A DNA stretch of 64,000 nucleotides from Mucilaginibacter sp. (GCF_028288225.1 NZ_JAQBOC010000080.1:62001-126000); one strand, 5' to 3'. Shown: positions 1 to 8,829, counted from the first letter of the stretch. Notes: generated by a model from the letters alone, not told the origin. Numbers and translations are program-made.

Positions 1-269
1 TCAACAGACTCTATCATGCTGATAAACGGAGCAATATATTTAACCTTATTGCTTTGCAGGTGACCTATAAGGTGCCATTGAATATCTTTTGGTAATTGTT
101 CGTACTTTTCTACCAGCTCCTGCACCATATTTTCACCAAATAAGCGTTGTCCTGTATTGTAAGCTTCAAGCACTTCTTCAACAGGTTTGGTTTTTGATAC
201 CGCTATTAAGGTTACATTTATAAGTTCAGTTTCTTTTTTTAAGCTTTTGATGTTCTCTGCTATGCTCAT
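1..269 (-). CDS. YggS/PLPBP-family pyridoxal-phosphate homeostasis protein, N-terminal part (runs off the window)
   Basis: The minus strand from the ATG at 267-269 reads through to the window edge (about 89 codons) and is cut off there. The start MSIAENIKSLKKE is followed by AVSKTKP, which carries the PLP lysine of the family, then FGENMVQE and WHLIGHLQSNK, all hallmark motifs of YggS/PROSC proteins. These single-domain fold-type III PLP-binding proteins buffer pyridoxal phosphate and affect amino-acid metabolism; no enzymatic reaction is established. The gene is divergent from the lipoprotein gene at 313, with a 43-bp gap holding a promoter element. The C-terminal two thirds are outside the window. 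Confidence 0.9.
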   Translation of the reverse strand, partial: MSIAENIKSLKKETELINVTLIAVSKTKPVEEVLEAYNTGQRLFGENMVQELVEKYEQLPKDIQWHLIGHLQSNKVKYIAPFISMIESV

Positions 270-276
270 TTATCCG

Positions 277-284
277 TAAATTTG
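277..284 (+). promoter_or_regulatory. Bacteroidota-type -7 promoter element upstream of the DUF4296 gene
   Basis: TAAATTTG is an exact match to the TAnnTTTG -7 consensus of the Bacteroidota primary sigma factor. It lies 28 bases before the start at 313. No good TTTG -33 element is visible at the usual spacing, so only the -7 part is supported. Confidence 0.5.
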
Positions 285-312
285 CTTAATTAATACGCCG
301 CTAAATTACAGA

Positions 313-717
313 ATGCATAAATATATCACCTTGTTTTTTTCAGTATCGCTTTTTTTATTTTCATGTAAAGGTGATAAAACCCCCGACGGAATTATAAAAC
401 GCAACCAGATGACAAGCCTGTTAACCGAAGTACACCTGGTTGATGGGCGGATGTACGGTATCTTTCAATCGCAGGATAGTTTAAATAAATACGGAACCAG
501 CAGGTACGATGCCCTGTTTAAAAGGTATCATACAGATTCGGCTCAATTTAAAAAGAGCTTTAAATATTATGCTACCAAGCCAGCCGAACTGCAGAAAATG
601 TATGAGCAGATCTTAGCAAACCTGAAACAAAAAACAGACTCATTGAATAAAGTACAGCGTAAAACTGATTCATTGAACAGGATAAAACAACGAGAACTAA
701 ATAAATCGAAAATATAA
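313..717 (+). CDS. DUF4296-type lipoprotein
   Basis: A 134-residue protein with a hydrophobic signal (residues 3-17) ending in a lipobox LFSC, so Cys18 is the probable lipidation site; expected in the periplasm or outer membrane. The body has the DUF4296 pattern: an early helix with LLTEVHLVDGRM, then a YDALFKRY segment and a Lys/Asp/Ser-rich coiled C-terminus with two KTDSLN repeats. DUF4296 proteins are small Bacteroidota lipoproteins of unknown function. The stop is three bases before the mutS2 start, so the two are probably co-transcribed. The family name is recalled from sequence character, not from a search. Confidence 0.75.
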   Translation: MHKYITLFFSVSLFLFSCKGDKTPDGIIKRNQMTSLLTEVHLVDGRMYGIFQSQDSLNKYGTSRYDALFKRYHTDSAQFKKSFKYYATKPAELQKMYEQILANLKQKTDSLNKVQRKTDSLNRIKQRELNKSKI

Positions 718-719
718 TA

Positions 720-3077
720 ATGCTTTACCCGAGTAATAGTACTGATAAACTGGGTTTTACCGAGGTAAAAGAACTGATAAAAGCACATTGCCTGAGTGAA
801 ATGGGCAGACAAATGGTTGATAAGATCCAGGTGATGAATAATTACGACCAGATCCGTAAGTTTCTTTACCAGGCCCATGAGTTTAAAAATATACTGGAGA
901 ATGATGCTCCTTTGCCCATCCATCACTTTTTTGATATAAAATCTCTTGCCAATAAGGCTAAGATTGAAGGCACTTTTTTAAGCGAGGAAGAATTTTACCA
1001 GGTGCAGGCGTCACTTACAACTGTATTTGCTGTAATTGGTTATTTTAATGAACGCGAAGGCCAATACCCCAACCTGGAAGCTTTATTTGAGCATCTGCCG
1101 ATTGAAAAAGCTATCCTTAAAAAAATCGATCTTGTTATTGATCAAAAAGGAAAGATAAGACCTAATGCCTCCAGGGACTTACAAGAAATAACGTCGGGAA
1201 TTGCAAAAGCCGAACAGGAGGCCCGCAAAAAGATTGACGTAATATTTAAAAGCGCAACCGGCAATGGCTGGACTGCCGATGGTTCATTAACTGTTCGTGA
1301 CGGGCGCTTATGCATCCCGCTGTTAGCCGAAAATAAACGTAAGTTAAAAGGCTTTATCCATGATGAATCTGCCTCCGGGCAAACGGTTTATATGGAGCCT
1401 GAAGAAGTTTTTACCTTAAATAACAAGATCCGGGATCTTGAATTTGAGCGAAGGCGCGAGATCGTAAAAATATTAATGGCATTAACTGATGAGTTAAGGC
1501 CATATGTTCCGCTTTTACTGTCATACCATAGCCTGTTAACCAAGCTTGATTTTGTAAGGGCCAAAGCGCTTTTTGCGATAGATATTGAAGGCAATATGCC
1601 CGAAGTAGTGAACGATGCACGGCTTAAATTAACCAATGCCCGGCACCCGCTTTTGCTGCTGAACTTTAAAAAAGAAGGGAAAATAGTTGTCCCCCTAAAC
1701 GTTCAGATTGATGAAGGTACACGTATAATAGTTGTATCAGGCCCTAATGCCGGTGGTAAATCAGTTTGTATGAAAACGGTTGGACTGCTGCAAATGATGG
1801 TGCAGGCAGGATTACTCATCTCGGCCGCGGAGGGGAGTGTTGCAGGCGTTTTTAAACAGCTGTTTGTTGATATTGGCGATGATCAGTCTATTGAAAGTGA
1901 TTTGAGTACCTACAGTGCCCATCTGTCAAAAATGAAGAATTTTGTAGAGCAGGCCAATGGGAAAACACTGATCCTGATAGATGAGTTTGGTACCGGTACT
2001 GACCCACAATTTGGCGGCCCGATTGCCGAAGCGGTACTGGAATCGTTAAATCATAAAAAGGTTAAGGGAATGGTAACCACGCACTATTCAAACCTGAAAA
2101 TTTTTGCCAGTCATACCGAAGGGATCGAGAATGCATCAATGCTTTTCAATAACGTGGAAATGAAGCCGCTTTATATGCTTGAAGTAGGCAAACCTGGAAG
2201 CTCGTACGCTTTTGAGATAGCACAAAAGATCGGGTTGCCGCAAAATGTGCTTAACCTTGCAAAAAATAAAGTAAGCGCCGGTCAAAAAAAGGTTGATACT
2301 TTATTGGTTGACCTGGAACGCGAGAAAAAAGAAATTTTTGACACCAAACAAAAGCTCGATAAGCAACAGCGACAGGTAAACACCCTGCTTGCAGAAAATG
2401 AAAAGCTAAAAAGCTACCTTGAAGAAAATAAAAAGGCACTGATAAAGGATGCCAAAGAACAGGCAAAAAATATAATTTTAAATGCCAATAAGCTTGTTGA
2501 AAATACCATATCTGAAATAAAAAGCAGCAACGCCGATAAGGAAACTACACGTACGCTCCGGGAAAACTTAAACATCGAGCTGCAAAAAAACACGGTTAAA
2601 CCTGCAGTGGTAAAATCTTTACCTGCTGATGAAGAGCTGAAACCCGGAGATTGGGTAAAACTTACAGACAGCGAAACAACGGGCCAGGTTATTGAACTGA
2701 TAAAAGATAACGTAGTTATTGCCATTGGTGATCTGCGTACTGTGGCTAAGAGGAAACGGGTGATAAAGGTCTCTAAATCTTCTGTACCGAAAGAGATCAG
2801 GAAAAGCTATAGCCAAACCAATGATATGGCCAGCTTTAGCCCGGAGATTGATGTGAGGGGAATGCGTACGGAAGATGCGCTGAGCAATATAGAAAGACTT
2901 TTCGACCGGGCAATAATGATGGGTTTCGGCAACTTAAAGATCATACATGGCAAAGGCGATGGCATTCTCCGTAAAATGATAAGGCAATATTTGAAGAAAT
3001 ATGACCAGGTTGACAGGATGGAAGATGAGCATGCCGACAGGGGCGGCGATGGGATCACTTATGTATATTTGAAATAA
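720..3077 (+). CDS. mutS2: MutS2 family DNA-binding ATPase/endonuclease
   Basis: A 785-residue protein, the normal MutS2 length. The central MutS core and clamp helices are followed by Walker A GPNAGGKSVCMKT, Walker B LILIDEFGTGTD and the conserved TTHYSNLK. A long coiled coil follows (about residues 520-640), and a C-terminal Smr domain has IDVRGM and HGKGDG motifs. It lacks the MutS mismatch-recognition domain, as expected. MutS2 proteins act on branched DNA to restrict recombination, or act on collided ribosomes in some bacteria; which applies here is not known. It follows the lipoprotein gene by two bases and ends in a strong hairpin. Confidence 0.95.
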   Translation: MLYPSNSTDKLGFTEVKELIKAHCLSEMGRQMVDKIQVMNNYDQIRKFLYQAHEFKNILENDAPLPIHHFFDIKSLANKAKIEGTFLSEEEFYQVQASLTTVFAVIGYFNEREGQYPNLEALFEHLPIEKAILKKIDLVIDQKGKIRPNASRDLQEITSGIAKAEQEARKKIDVIFKSATGNGWTADGSLTVRDGRLCIPLLAENKRKLKGFIHDESASGQTVYMEPEEVFTLNNKIRDLEFERRREIVKILMALTDELRPYVPLLLSYHSLLTKLDFVRAKALFAIDIEGNMPEVVNDARLKLTNARHPLLLLNFKKEGKIVVPLNVQIDEGTRIIVVSGPNAGGKSVCMKTVGLLQMMVQAGLLISAAEGSVAGVFKQLFVDIGDDQSIESDLSTYSAHLSKMKNFVEQANGKTLILIDEFGTGTDPQFGGPIAEAVLESLNHKKVKGMVTTHYSNLKIFASHTEGIENASMLFNNVEMKPLYMLEVGKPGSSYAFEIAQKIGLPQNVLNLAKNKVSAGQKKVDTLLVDLEREKKEIFDTKQKLDKQQRQVNTLLAENEKLKSYLEENKKALIKDAKEQAKNIILNANKLVENTISEIKSSNADKETTRTLRENLNIELQKNTVKPAVVKSLPADEELKPGDWVKLTDSETTGQVIELIKDNVVIAIGDLRTVAKRKRVIKVSKSSVPKEIRKSYSQTNDMASFSPEIDVRGMRTEDALSNIERLFDRAIMMGFGNLKIIHGKGDGILRKMIRQYLKKYDQVDRMEDEHADRGGDGITYVYLK

Positions 3078-3149
3078 AATAGTCAAAACTTAATCTGATA
3101 GTTACGTGTTTTAATTTTTCGTAACTGTCAGATTAAGTTTTGACTATTT
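3077..3149. terminator. Long perfect-type hairpin after mutS2, likely bidirectional terminator
   Basis: The arms at 3077-3106 and 3120-3149 pair over 30 bases with one mismatch, around a 13-base loop. The first arm begins at the mutS2 stop codon. The stem is far longer than a typical terminator, so it may instead be a dispersed palindromic repeat used as one. The downstream gene at 3221-3796 is convergent. Confidence 0.65.
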
Positions 3150-3220
3150 CATATTAGATTTTATTCGGCATGGCAGCTTGTTGTTTTCCTAATCTCTAAA
3201 CTCCAACCTCTAATCACTAA

Positions 3221-3796
3221 CTAAGTTTCTATATGCTCAATATCATCATCTGCATCTTCCCCTACTTTTTGCTGATCAGGTAATTCATTTGGGCCTGGGA
3301 TGTTAGGTTCGTTTTCATTATCTGCAGTGCCTTCCTGGTAGGTGCTTTCTTCATGCGGGCGGTCATTTTCTCCATCACCCCGCTCTTCTGGTTTACCGGG
3401 TTTTGGCAATTCGTTATTCCAGTTTGCGTATGGTTGTGCCTTAGCATAGTCAGGTTCACCATCCTGGTTTTTGGCTTTAAAATTACTGTCTTCCGGATGT
3501 TCTTCCAATGGTTCGGTACGGGCAAAATAAGCATTGGAATATCCTGCATTTTGTGATGGATTATTTTTATCGTCGCCAGCCGGTGTGTTGCTGTTTTTGC
3601 CAAAACTATGTCCACCCATTGCCCGGCCTTCCATTACAGGCTTCATGTTATTTTCACTTTTGCCGTATAAGTTTCTTTCCAGGTTCTTTTCCTTTAGGTT
3701 TTTGTCATCCTCAACACGCCATGCGTTTGGTTTGACAGCTGTCAGGTTTGGATGATCATCCCAATCATCCAAATGCTTGTTTTTATCAAATTCCAT
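3221..3796 (-). CDS. Hypothetical disordered acidic protein
   Basis: A 191-residue, strongly hydrophilic protein rich in Asn, Asp, Glu, Pro and Lys, with no hydrophobic core, signal or transmembrane segment; it ends in a run of Asp/Glu residues. It looks intrinsically disordered, like the small stress-type hypotheticals of Sphingobacteriaceae. No known domain is recognised. It faces mutS2 across the hairpin at 3077-3149 and diverges from the CoA-transferase gene at 3940. Reading of the opposite strand gives no better gene. Function unknown. Confidence 0.65.
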   Translation of the reverse strand: MEFDKNKHLDDWDDHPNLTAVKPNAWRVEDDKNLKEKNLERNLYGKSENNMKPVMEGRAMGGHSFGKNSNTPAGDDKNNPSQNAGYSNAYFARTEPLEEHPEDSNFKAKNQDGEPDYAKAQPYANWNNELPKPGKPEERGDGENDRPHEESTYQEGTADNENEPNIPGPNELPDQQKVGEDADDDIEHIET

Positions 3797-3913
3797 TGGT
3801 TTACTAATTGATATATAATAATGACGCCTCAGCTTTATAATTGTTTTGATTTTGTTTAATTCAGCTCGATTATTGTCACCTGATTTTAGGTATCAACCAT
3901 GAACTAAAATGAC

Positions 3914-3921
3914 TAATTTTG
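3914..3921 (+). promoter_or_regulatory. -7 promoter element upstream of scoA
   Basis: TAATTTTG matches TAnnTTTG exactly and lies 18 bases before the scoA start. The -33 region is not recognisable. Confidence 0.5.
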
Positions 3922-3939
3922 CGCCACCAATTATAAAAC

Positions 3940-4638
3940 ATGAATAAAACAGTTAGTGGGGCCGATGAAGCGATCCATGACATTCAGGATGGGATGACCT
4001 TAATGCTTGGTGGGTTTGGCATGAGTGGATTGCCCGAAAATTGCATAGCAGCATTAGTTAAAAAAGGCGTGAAAGATCTTACCTGCATCTCTAACAATGC
4101 AGGTGTGGACGATTTTGGCATAGGCCTGATGCTTAAAAAGCGGCAGGTTAAAAAAATGATCTCATCATACGTAGGAGAGAATGCAGAGTTTGAACGGCAG
4201 CTACTAAGCGGAGAGCTGGAAGTCGAGCTGATACCACAGGGCACCCTGGCAACCCGTTGTATGGCAGCCGGGTATGGTATGCCTGCAATTTTTACCCCGG
4301 CAGGGATAGGCACTGAAGTTGCCATAGGTAAAGAGGTGCGAAATTTTAATGGGAAAGACTATTTAATGGAATTAGCTTTTGAAGCCGATTTTGCCATAGT
4401 AAAAGCCTGGAAAGGCGATACGATGGGGAATTTGGTATACCGGGCAACTGCGCGTAATTTTAATGCAGTTATGGCCACGGCTGGAAAGATCACCATTGCA
4501 GAAGTTGAGGAACTGGTACAGCCCGGCGAAATTGATCCGGATCATGTACATACTCCGGGGATTTATGTGCATAGGATTTTTCAGGGTGTGAATTATGAAA
4601 AAAGGATTGAACAAAGAACGGTAAGAAAGCGACAATAA
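3940..4638 (+). CDS. scoA: 3-oxoacid CoA-transferase subunit A
   Basis: A 232-residue alpha subunit of a family I CoA-transferase. It shows the N-terminal GGFGMSGLPE glycine loop, SNNAGVDDFG, the middle segment with ELIPQGTLA, and the FTPAGIGTEVAIGKE motif. With subunit B it moves CoA between succinyl-CoA (or acetyl-CoA) and a 3-oxoacid such as acetoacetate, in ketone-body or butanoate use. Length and motif order are full. Its partner starts at 4830; the 191-bp gap between the two subunits is unusually large and holds an inverted-repeat element. Confidence 0.93.
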   Translation: MNKTVSGADEAIHDIQDGMTLMLGGFGMSGLPENCIAALVKKGVKDLTCISNNAGVDDFGIGLMLKKRQVKKMISSYVGENAEFERQLLSGELEVELIPQGTLATRCMAAGYGMPAIFTPAGIGTEVAIGKEVRNFNGKDYLMELAFEADFAIVKAWKGDTMGNLVYRATARNFNAVMATAGKITIAEVEELVQPGEIDPDHVHTPGIYVHRIFQGVNYEKRIEQRTVRKRQ

Positions 4639-4644
4639 ACGAGG

Positions 4645-4798
4645 CGTCATTGCGAGGAACGAAGCAAACTCTGCACTCGCAAATCAAAAAGAAATAGGCC
4701 AAGTGGCGACCAAAATGTTTTTTAATATTTTAGGTTACCGAAAAAATTAAGGTCCGTGATTGTCCTTTGAAGAGGTTGCTTCGTTCCTCGCAATGACG
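4645..4798. repeat. MITE-like element with 23-bp perfect terminal inverted repeats
   Basis: CGTCATTGCGAGGAACGAAG and three further bases at 4645-4667 recur as an exact reverse complement at 4776-4798, 108 bases apart. The element sits between scoA and scoB and has no coding capacity. Repeats beginning CGTCATTGCGAGGAACGAAG are widely dispersed in many bacterial genomes (recalled knowledge). It may fold in the mRNA and affect coupling of the two subunit genes. Confidence 0.8.
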
Positions 4799-4829
4799 TG
4801 GTGGTTTAATGAATTTTATATAAAGGTAA

Positions 4830-5486
4830 ATGTTAGACAAAGAAGGAATAGCAAAACGAATTGCTAAGGAAATAAAAGACGGTTACTATGTAAATCTTGG
4901 TATAGGCATTCCAACGCTGGTAGCCAATTACATACCCGCAAATATTGATGTGGTACTGCAATCTGAAAACGGATTGCTGGGTATGGGGCCATTTCCTTTT
5001 GAGGGTGAGGAAGATGCGGATATTATAAACGCAGGTAAACAAACCATAACCATGCTGCCTGGTTCAGCTATTTTTGACTCGGCTATGAGCTTTGGTATGA
5101 TCAGGGCTAAAAAGGTAAACCTTACCATATTGGGTGCCATGGAAGTATCTGAAAATGGCGATATTGCTAACTGGAAGATCCCCGGGAAAATGGTTAAAGG
5201 AATGGGCGGAGCGATGGATCTTGTGGCGTCAGCGGAGAATATTATTGTAGCCATGCAGCATATAAACAGGGTAGGAGAATCAAAACTTTTACCCCAATGT
5301 ACATTACCGTTAACCGGCGTTAACTGCGTTAAAAAAATAGTGACGGAGTTAGCCGTGCTTGATGTATTGCCCGAAGGCGGATTTAAATTACTGGAGCGCG
5401 CACCAGGCGTAAGTGTTGAAGAAATTATAAAAGCAACAGCCGGGAAGCTGGTAATTGATGGCGATGTGCCGGAGATGGTTATTTAG
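4830..5486 (+). CDS. scoB: 3-oxoacid CoA-transferase subunit B
   Basis: A 218-residue beta subunit. It starts with IAKRIAKEIKDGYYVNLGIGIPTLVANY and carries SENGLLGMGP, whose glutamate forms the acyl-CoA thioester intermediate in this family, then NAGKQTITMLPGSA and GGAMDLV. It works with the scoA product as an alpha-beta complex in the cytoplasm. It follows the repeat element at 4645-4798. Its stop codon lies in the left arm of the inverted repeat at 5485-5570, and the next gene is convergent. Confidence 0.93.
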   Translation: MLDKEGIAKRIAKEIKDGYYVNLGIGIPTLVANYIPANIDVVLQSENGLLGMGPFPFEGEEDADIINAGKQTITMLPGSAIFDSAMSFGMIRAKKVNLTILGAMEVSENGDIANWKIPGKMVKGMGGAMDLVASAENIIVAMQHINRVGESKLLPQCTLPLTGVNCVKKIVTELAVLDVLPEGGFKLLERAPGVSVEEIIKATAGKLVIDGDVPEMVI

Positions 5487-5570
5487 TCCATGGTCCATAG
5501 TCGATAGACCATAGTTTTGAATTGATTTGAAAGAAATTTAACTATGGTCTATGGACTATCGTCTATCGAC
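5485..5570. repeat. Imperfect inverted repeat of GTCCATAG units between convergent genes
   Basis: The left arm (5485-5516) is built of GTCCATGG/TCCATAGTCGATAG units; the right arm from 5540 is its imperfect reverse complement (AACTATGGTCTATGGACTAT). It sits between the scoB stop and the uridine kinase stop and probably serves as a two-way terminator. The same unit family recurs at 10326-10405. Confidence 0.7.
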
Positions 5571-5573
5571 CTC

Positions 5574-6206
5574 TTAGAACAACTTCTCTCTCAAATCTTT
5601 CGAAATCTCTTCCGTTACGCAAATAATGTCTTCGGCTTTGTGGCTATTGTTTACAATAACTTTGTCGCATTCATCCCGGTAGGGCAGCAAAAACTCTTTG
5701 TATGCCGGTACAACATGGTTTATCCATTTATACATAACACCATCATGCGAGTAGCCGCGTTCAATCAGGTCGCGTTTCAAACGGCGCTGAAGGGCTATAT
5801 CATTATCGGCTTCAATAAAGATCTTCAGATCAAGTGTCTCAGAGATCTTTTTAAAATGCAGGATAAACAGGCCTTCTACAATTAAAATTGGAGCTGGCTT
5901 TATCTCCAGCATTTTAGGCACAGCAACGGCATTATTAAAAGTATATTCTTTTTTTAATATAGTTTGCCCATTCATCAGGCTTTCAATATCAGCCTCAAAA
6001 TGGTCGTGATCAATGGTTGATGGGAGATCGAAATTGTAGAGTATATTTTCTTCTTTGGTCATGTTATGAGCCACCGGGAAATAATAATCATCCTGCGAAA
6101 CAAGGCATACCTCATCGGTAGAAAAATGCTCCAAAAAACACTTCAAAAAAAAAGTTTTGCCGGATCCGCTGCCTCCGGCAATACCAAGGATATATGGTTT
6201 ATTCAT
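5574..6206 (-). CDS. udk: Uridine kinase-like P-loop kinase
   Basis: A 210-residue PRK/uridine kinase family protein. It begins YILGIAGGSGSGKT (Walker A), then QDDYYFP, NFDLPSTIDHDHFEADI (substrate-binding DxPxxxD-type segment) and ILIVEGLFIL (Walker B-like), with RRLKRDLIERGYS in the lid region. It would phosphorylate uridine or cytidine with NTP in pyrimidine salvage. The length is typical. The start overlaps the last 8 bases of the upstream LysM gene (6199-6206), so the two form an operon read leftwards. Specificity among the family cannot be fixed by eye. Confidence 0.87.
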   Translation of the reverse strand: MNKPYILGIAGGSGSGKTFFLKCFLEHFSTDEVCLVSQDDYYFPVAHNMTKEENILYNFDLPSTIDHDHFEADIESLMNGQTILKKEYTFNNAVAVPKMLEIKPAPILIVEGLFILHFKKISETLDLKIFIEADNDIALQRRLKRDLIERGYSHDGVMYKWINHVVPAYKEFLLPYRDECDKVIVNNSHKAEDIICVTEEISKDLREKLF

Positions 6207-7287
6207 TCGGGCTACCGTAGCTGATATTTACATGAAAGCGTTTATCTAAAGCGCCTAATGAGTCGGCAACATTTTTTGTCATTACTAAAATAACATCTTT
6301 TGTTGATTCATTATCTGTAAAACGGCCAACTACTTTTGCAAAAGTAGTACGGTTAGTCATTGGGTTAGTAATTTTTATAACAGTGCCAATAGGGGCTGTG
6401 CGGTGAAGCACCAGTTTTTTGTTAGGGTCAAGGCTGGGGTCATCAATCCAGCTTGCTACACCTTTTTCATTTTTTTCATAAAGCCCATACTTATTTGCAT
6501 TTAAATGGTTGCTGCTGTCTTTTGAAATTGACGGTGCCAAATTTGAATCCCGCGTAGCTACTATATGCTGTGTATCAGGGTTTGTAGCTTGCTGCACAGT
6601 TTGTTGTACTGCCTGCTGTGGTTGCTGCTGCCCGGTTGAAGGCTTTACTAAAATAATTTGACCAGGTTGCAGGCTGGTCGAGGTTAAGCTATTAAGCTTA
6701 GTAATAGCATCAACATTAGTATTAAAACGTTTGGCTATAGCATACAAGGTTTCTCCTGCAGATACTTTGTATTGTGTTGGCGGAGTGTTGTCTTCTTGTA
6801 CAGGTTGCTGGGCTACAGGTTGTTGTGCAACCTGGGTTGACTGTTGTGCTGCTGTATTTTCCTGTGCGGGTTGTTCGGGTGCAGGATTGGAAGCTACACT
6901 ATCACTTTCCTTGTGTTTTTTATGGCTTGCCTCTTCCGCTTTAGCCTCGTTTGCCAGTCTGGCTTTTTTCTCTTTTTTAGTTTCTTTTACCGAAGCTTCT
7001 TCGGAAGCTTTTTTGCTCTTTTTATAAGGAATGTCGGTTGGTACGTTTACAATTTTACCTAATGACAATGTTTCTTTTTTGCTGCCATTAAATTTCATTA
7101 ATACCTGGGGTTTTATGTTATAACGGTGGCCAATTGAATAATAGGTATCACCGGATTTAACTTTAAACAAAATCATTTTTTTGCCGTCGTTGTTTTTTAC
7201 GCCTATTGAATCAATAATGGGGTTAGCAAATAATGATACAGAAAGTGTAAATAACGATACGGTTAATAATAGAATCTTAAATTTCAT
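6199..7287 (-). CDS. Secreted protein with two LysM domains and a C-terminal double-psi beta-barrel-like domain
   Basis: A 362-residue protein with a signal peptide (about residues 1-21, ending SLFANP). The first LysM is KSGDTYYSIGHRY... (about 44-86) and the second YKVSAGETLYAIAKRF... (about 172-215). They are joined by a Lys/Ala/Glu- and Gln/Pro-rich low-complexity linker. The C-terminus (about 265-362), with GVASWID, APIGTVIKITNP and KVVGRFTD, resembles an RlpA-like/DPBB fold. It is expected in the periplasm, bound to peptidoglycan. Whether the DPBB part cleaves glycan is unknown. It is first in a two-gene operon with uridine kinase. Confidence 0.82.
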   Translation of the reverse strand: MKFKILLLTVSLFTLSVSLFANPIIDSIGVKNNDGKKMILFKVKSGDTYYSIGHRYNIKPQVLMKFNGSKKETLSLGKIVNVPTDIPYKKSKKASEEASVKETKKEKKARLANEAKAEEASHKKHKESDSVASNPAPEQPAQENTAAQQSTQVAQQPVAQQPVQEDNTPPTQYKVSAGETLYAIAKRFNTNVDAITKLNSLTSTSLQPGQIILVKPSTGQQQPQQAVQQTVQQATNPDTQHIVATRDSNLAPSISKDSSNHLNANKYGLYEKNEKGVASWIDDPSLDPNKKLVLHRTAPIGTVIKITNPMTNRTTFAKVVGRFTDNESTKDVILVMTKNVADSLGALDKRFHVNISYGSPNE

Positions 7288-7308
7288 AATGAACTTTGGA
7301 TCAATAAT

Positions 7309-8067
7309 CTATAGGGATAAAACTTTCAGTTCAGTCTTATTTTTTATGTAAATTAAATTGTTTTTATGCAATATAAACGCCTCCGGTTGAATTTTTTGTA
7401 TGTCGGCGTTTAATAAATCTTCGTAAATCATATTTCCTCCGTCAAATACATAAAGCTCCTGGATCAGGCGCCCTTTCTTTAACGCGTGCAAAGATACAAT
7501 TCTAAAATTATTGTATTCAAGGTAATGTACCCAATTTCCATAAGGGTGGATAGTGATAAGATCAGCGGGCAGAAGTTGAGGCGTCAATTGTTCAGGCACG
7601 ATAATGTTATTTTCAAAGTCCTTATAAACATAAGGCTCATAAATGCGTGTAGTTGTTCCTGTTTTAATATCAGCCAAAAATAATTTGCGCGACTGCATGC
7701 GTGTATCATAAACAATGGGGCCGTTAACACTTAAGTGGTCAAATCCATAAGTAAAATTACTCCACAACGTTTTGCCGGTAAATGCATCTATGGCCAGTAA
7801 GCCCTTATGGGCAGGGCCGGTTTCAGTTTGATAATAATGAATGAGTAATACACCATCATAAGCCGCTTCAATACCGGTGAGCCACCGTTCGGGCGTAACC
7901 ACATTCTTAAAATACACTTTGCCGCTATCCAGATCTATTGACCCAAAATAGACTTTTTTTTCTTCGTTATTCCTTATTTCAACAAAAAGCGTTTCACTTA
8001 ACCCGTCAATTTCCATGCGCCAGATTGTTCCTGCAAATTGTTCGCTTATATGTGGCAATAGTGTCAT
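7309..8067 (-). CDS. Hypothetical DUF4905-like protein
   Basis: A 252-residue protein with repeated beta-strand blocks such as VYFGSIDLDSGKVYF and LLAIDAFTGKTLW, which look like PQQ/WD-type propeller blades. No signal peptide or transmembrane helix is visible, so it is probably cytoplasmic. It resembles the Sphingobacteriaceae family I remember as DUF4905, but this was not checked. It lies 21 bases before the LysM gene on the same strand, so the three genes 8067-5574 could be one transcript. It diverges from dps. Function unknown. Confidence 0.6.
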   Translation of the reverse strand: MTLLPHISEQFAGTIWRMEIDGLSETLFVEIRNNEEKKVYFGSIDLDSGKVYFKNVVTPERWLTGIEAAYDGVLLIHYYQTETGPAHKGLLAIDAFTGKTLWSNFTYGFDHLSVNGPIVYDTRMQSRKLFLADIKTGTTTRIYEPYVYKDFENNIIVPEQLTPQLLPADLITIHPYGNWVHYLEYNNFRIVSLHALKKGRLIQELYVFDGGNMIYEDLLNADIQKIQPEAFILHKNNLIYIKNKTELKVLSL

Positions 8068-8104
8068 ATTGTATGCAAATATGGCTATAAATAACGGGGA
8101 TAGT

Positions 8105-8112
8105 TATTTTTG
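8105..8112 (+). promoter_or_regulatory. -7 promoter element upstream of dps
   Basis: TATTTTTG matches TAnnTTTG and lies 52 bases before the dps start at 8165. No clear -33 element is seen at the usual spacing. Confidence 0.45.
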
Positions 8113-8164
8113 CATGATAAACAATCGACCCCATATTTACACAAATCAAAAACACAACAATACT

Positions 8165-8644
8165 ATGAAAGCAGAAAAAATAAGCCTTAAGGAGTCAAAA
8201 GAAAAACCGGTAGTGGATCATTTAAATGAGCTTTTAGCTAATTACCATATCCATTATCAAAAAGTACGTGGTTGTCACTGGAACGTTAAAGGCAAAAGTT
8301 TTTTTACCCTACATATTAAATTCGAAGAGCTTTACACTGCCGCCCTTACAACAATTGATGAGCTTGCTGAAAGGATCTTAACCCTTGGCAAACCGCCATA
8401 TAGCACTTTTGACGATTATATTAAAAAAGCCAAAATAAAGGAAATTGACACCATCGGTTTAAAAGACACCACTATGGTTAAAGCCATTATTGAAGATATG
8501 GCCACATTAATAAAAATGGAACGTGCAATTTTAGAGATTACGGCGGAAGCAGGTGATGACGGCACCAACGATATGATAAACCGTTTTATGCAGTTCAAGG
8601 AAAAAAATACCTGGATGTTGCGTTCGTTTGTTAACGAAGACTAG
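8165..8644 (+). CDS. dps: Dps family ferritin-like DNA-protection protein
   Basis: A 159-residue protein when started at the ATG at 8165; the open frame extends further upstream but without similarity. The Dps signature is clear: NYHIHYQKVRGCHWNVKG, then FFTLHIKFEELYTAALTTIDELAERILTLG. The His and Asp/Glu residues of the inter-subunit ferroxidase site lie in the HWNVKG...H...D..AERI frame. Dps dodecamers oxidise and store iron using hydrogen peroxide and protect DNA in stress or stationary phase. The gene has its own promoter and a terminator hairpin at 8690. Confidence 0.92.
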   Translation: MKAEKISLKESKEKPVVDHLNELLANYHIHYQKVRGCHWNVKGKSFFTLHIKFEELYTAALTTIDELAERILTLGKPPYSTFDDYIKKAKIKEIDTIGLKDTTMVKAIIEDMATLIKMERAILEITAEAGDDGTNDMINRFMQFKEKNTWMLRSFVNED

Positions 8645-8689
8645 TTGATTTCGGATTTCGGAAGTTCGATTTCGGAATTGGATAAAAAT

Positions 8690-8724
8690 AAAACCCTGCT
8701 TAAAGTATAGGCGGGGTTTTGTTT
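8690..8724 (+). terminator. Intrinsic terminator after dps
   Basis: AAAACCCTGC (8690-8699) pairs with GCGGGGTTTT (8711-8720) with one mismatch, loop 11 bases, followed by GTTTTAC. The stretch just before it (8646-8680) is a small array of TTTCGG-type units. Confidence 0.75.
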
Positions 8725-8781
8725 TACTATATTTTTATAATCCTTCAATCTAAATAATCCAATAAATCATAGTTTAATTTA

Positions 8782-8789
8782 TAAATTTG
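8782..8789 (+). promoter_or_regulatory. -7 promoter element upstream of proS
   Basis: TAAATTTG matches TAnnTTTG and lies 40 bases before the proS start. Confidence 0.5.
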
Positions 8790-8829
8790 ACGTCCATAAC
8801 AATTTAAAAAATCTATTTCAAATATTAAT

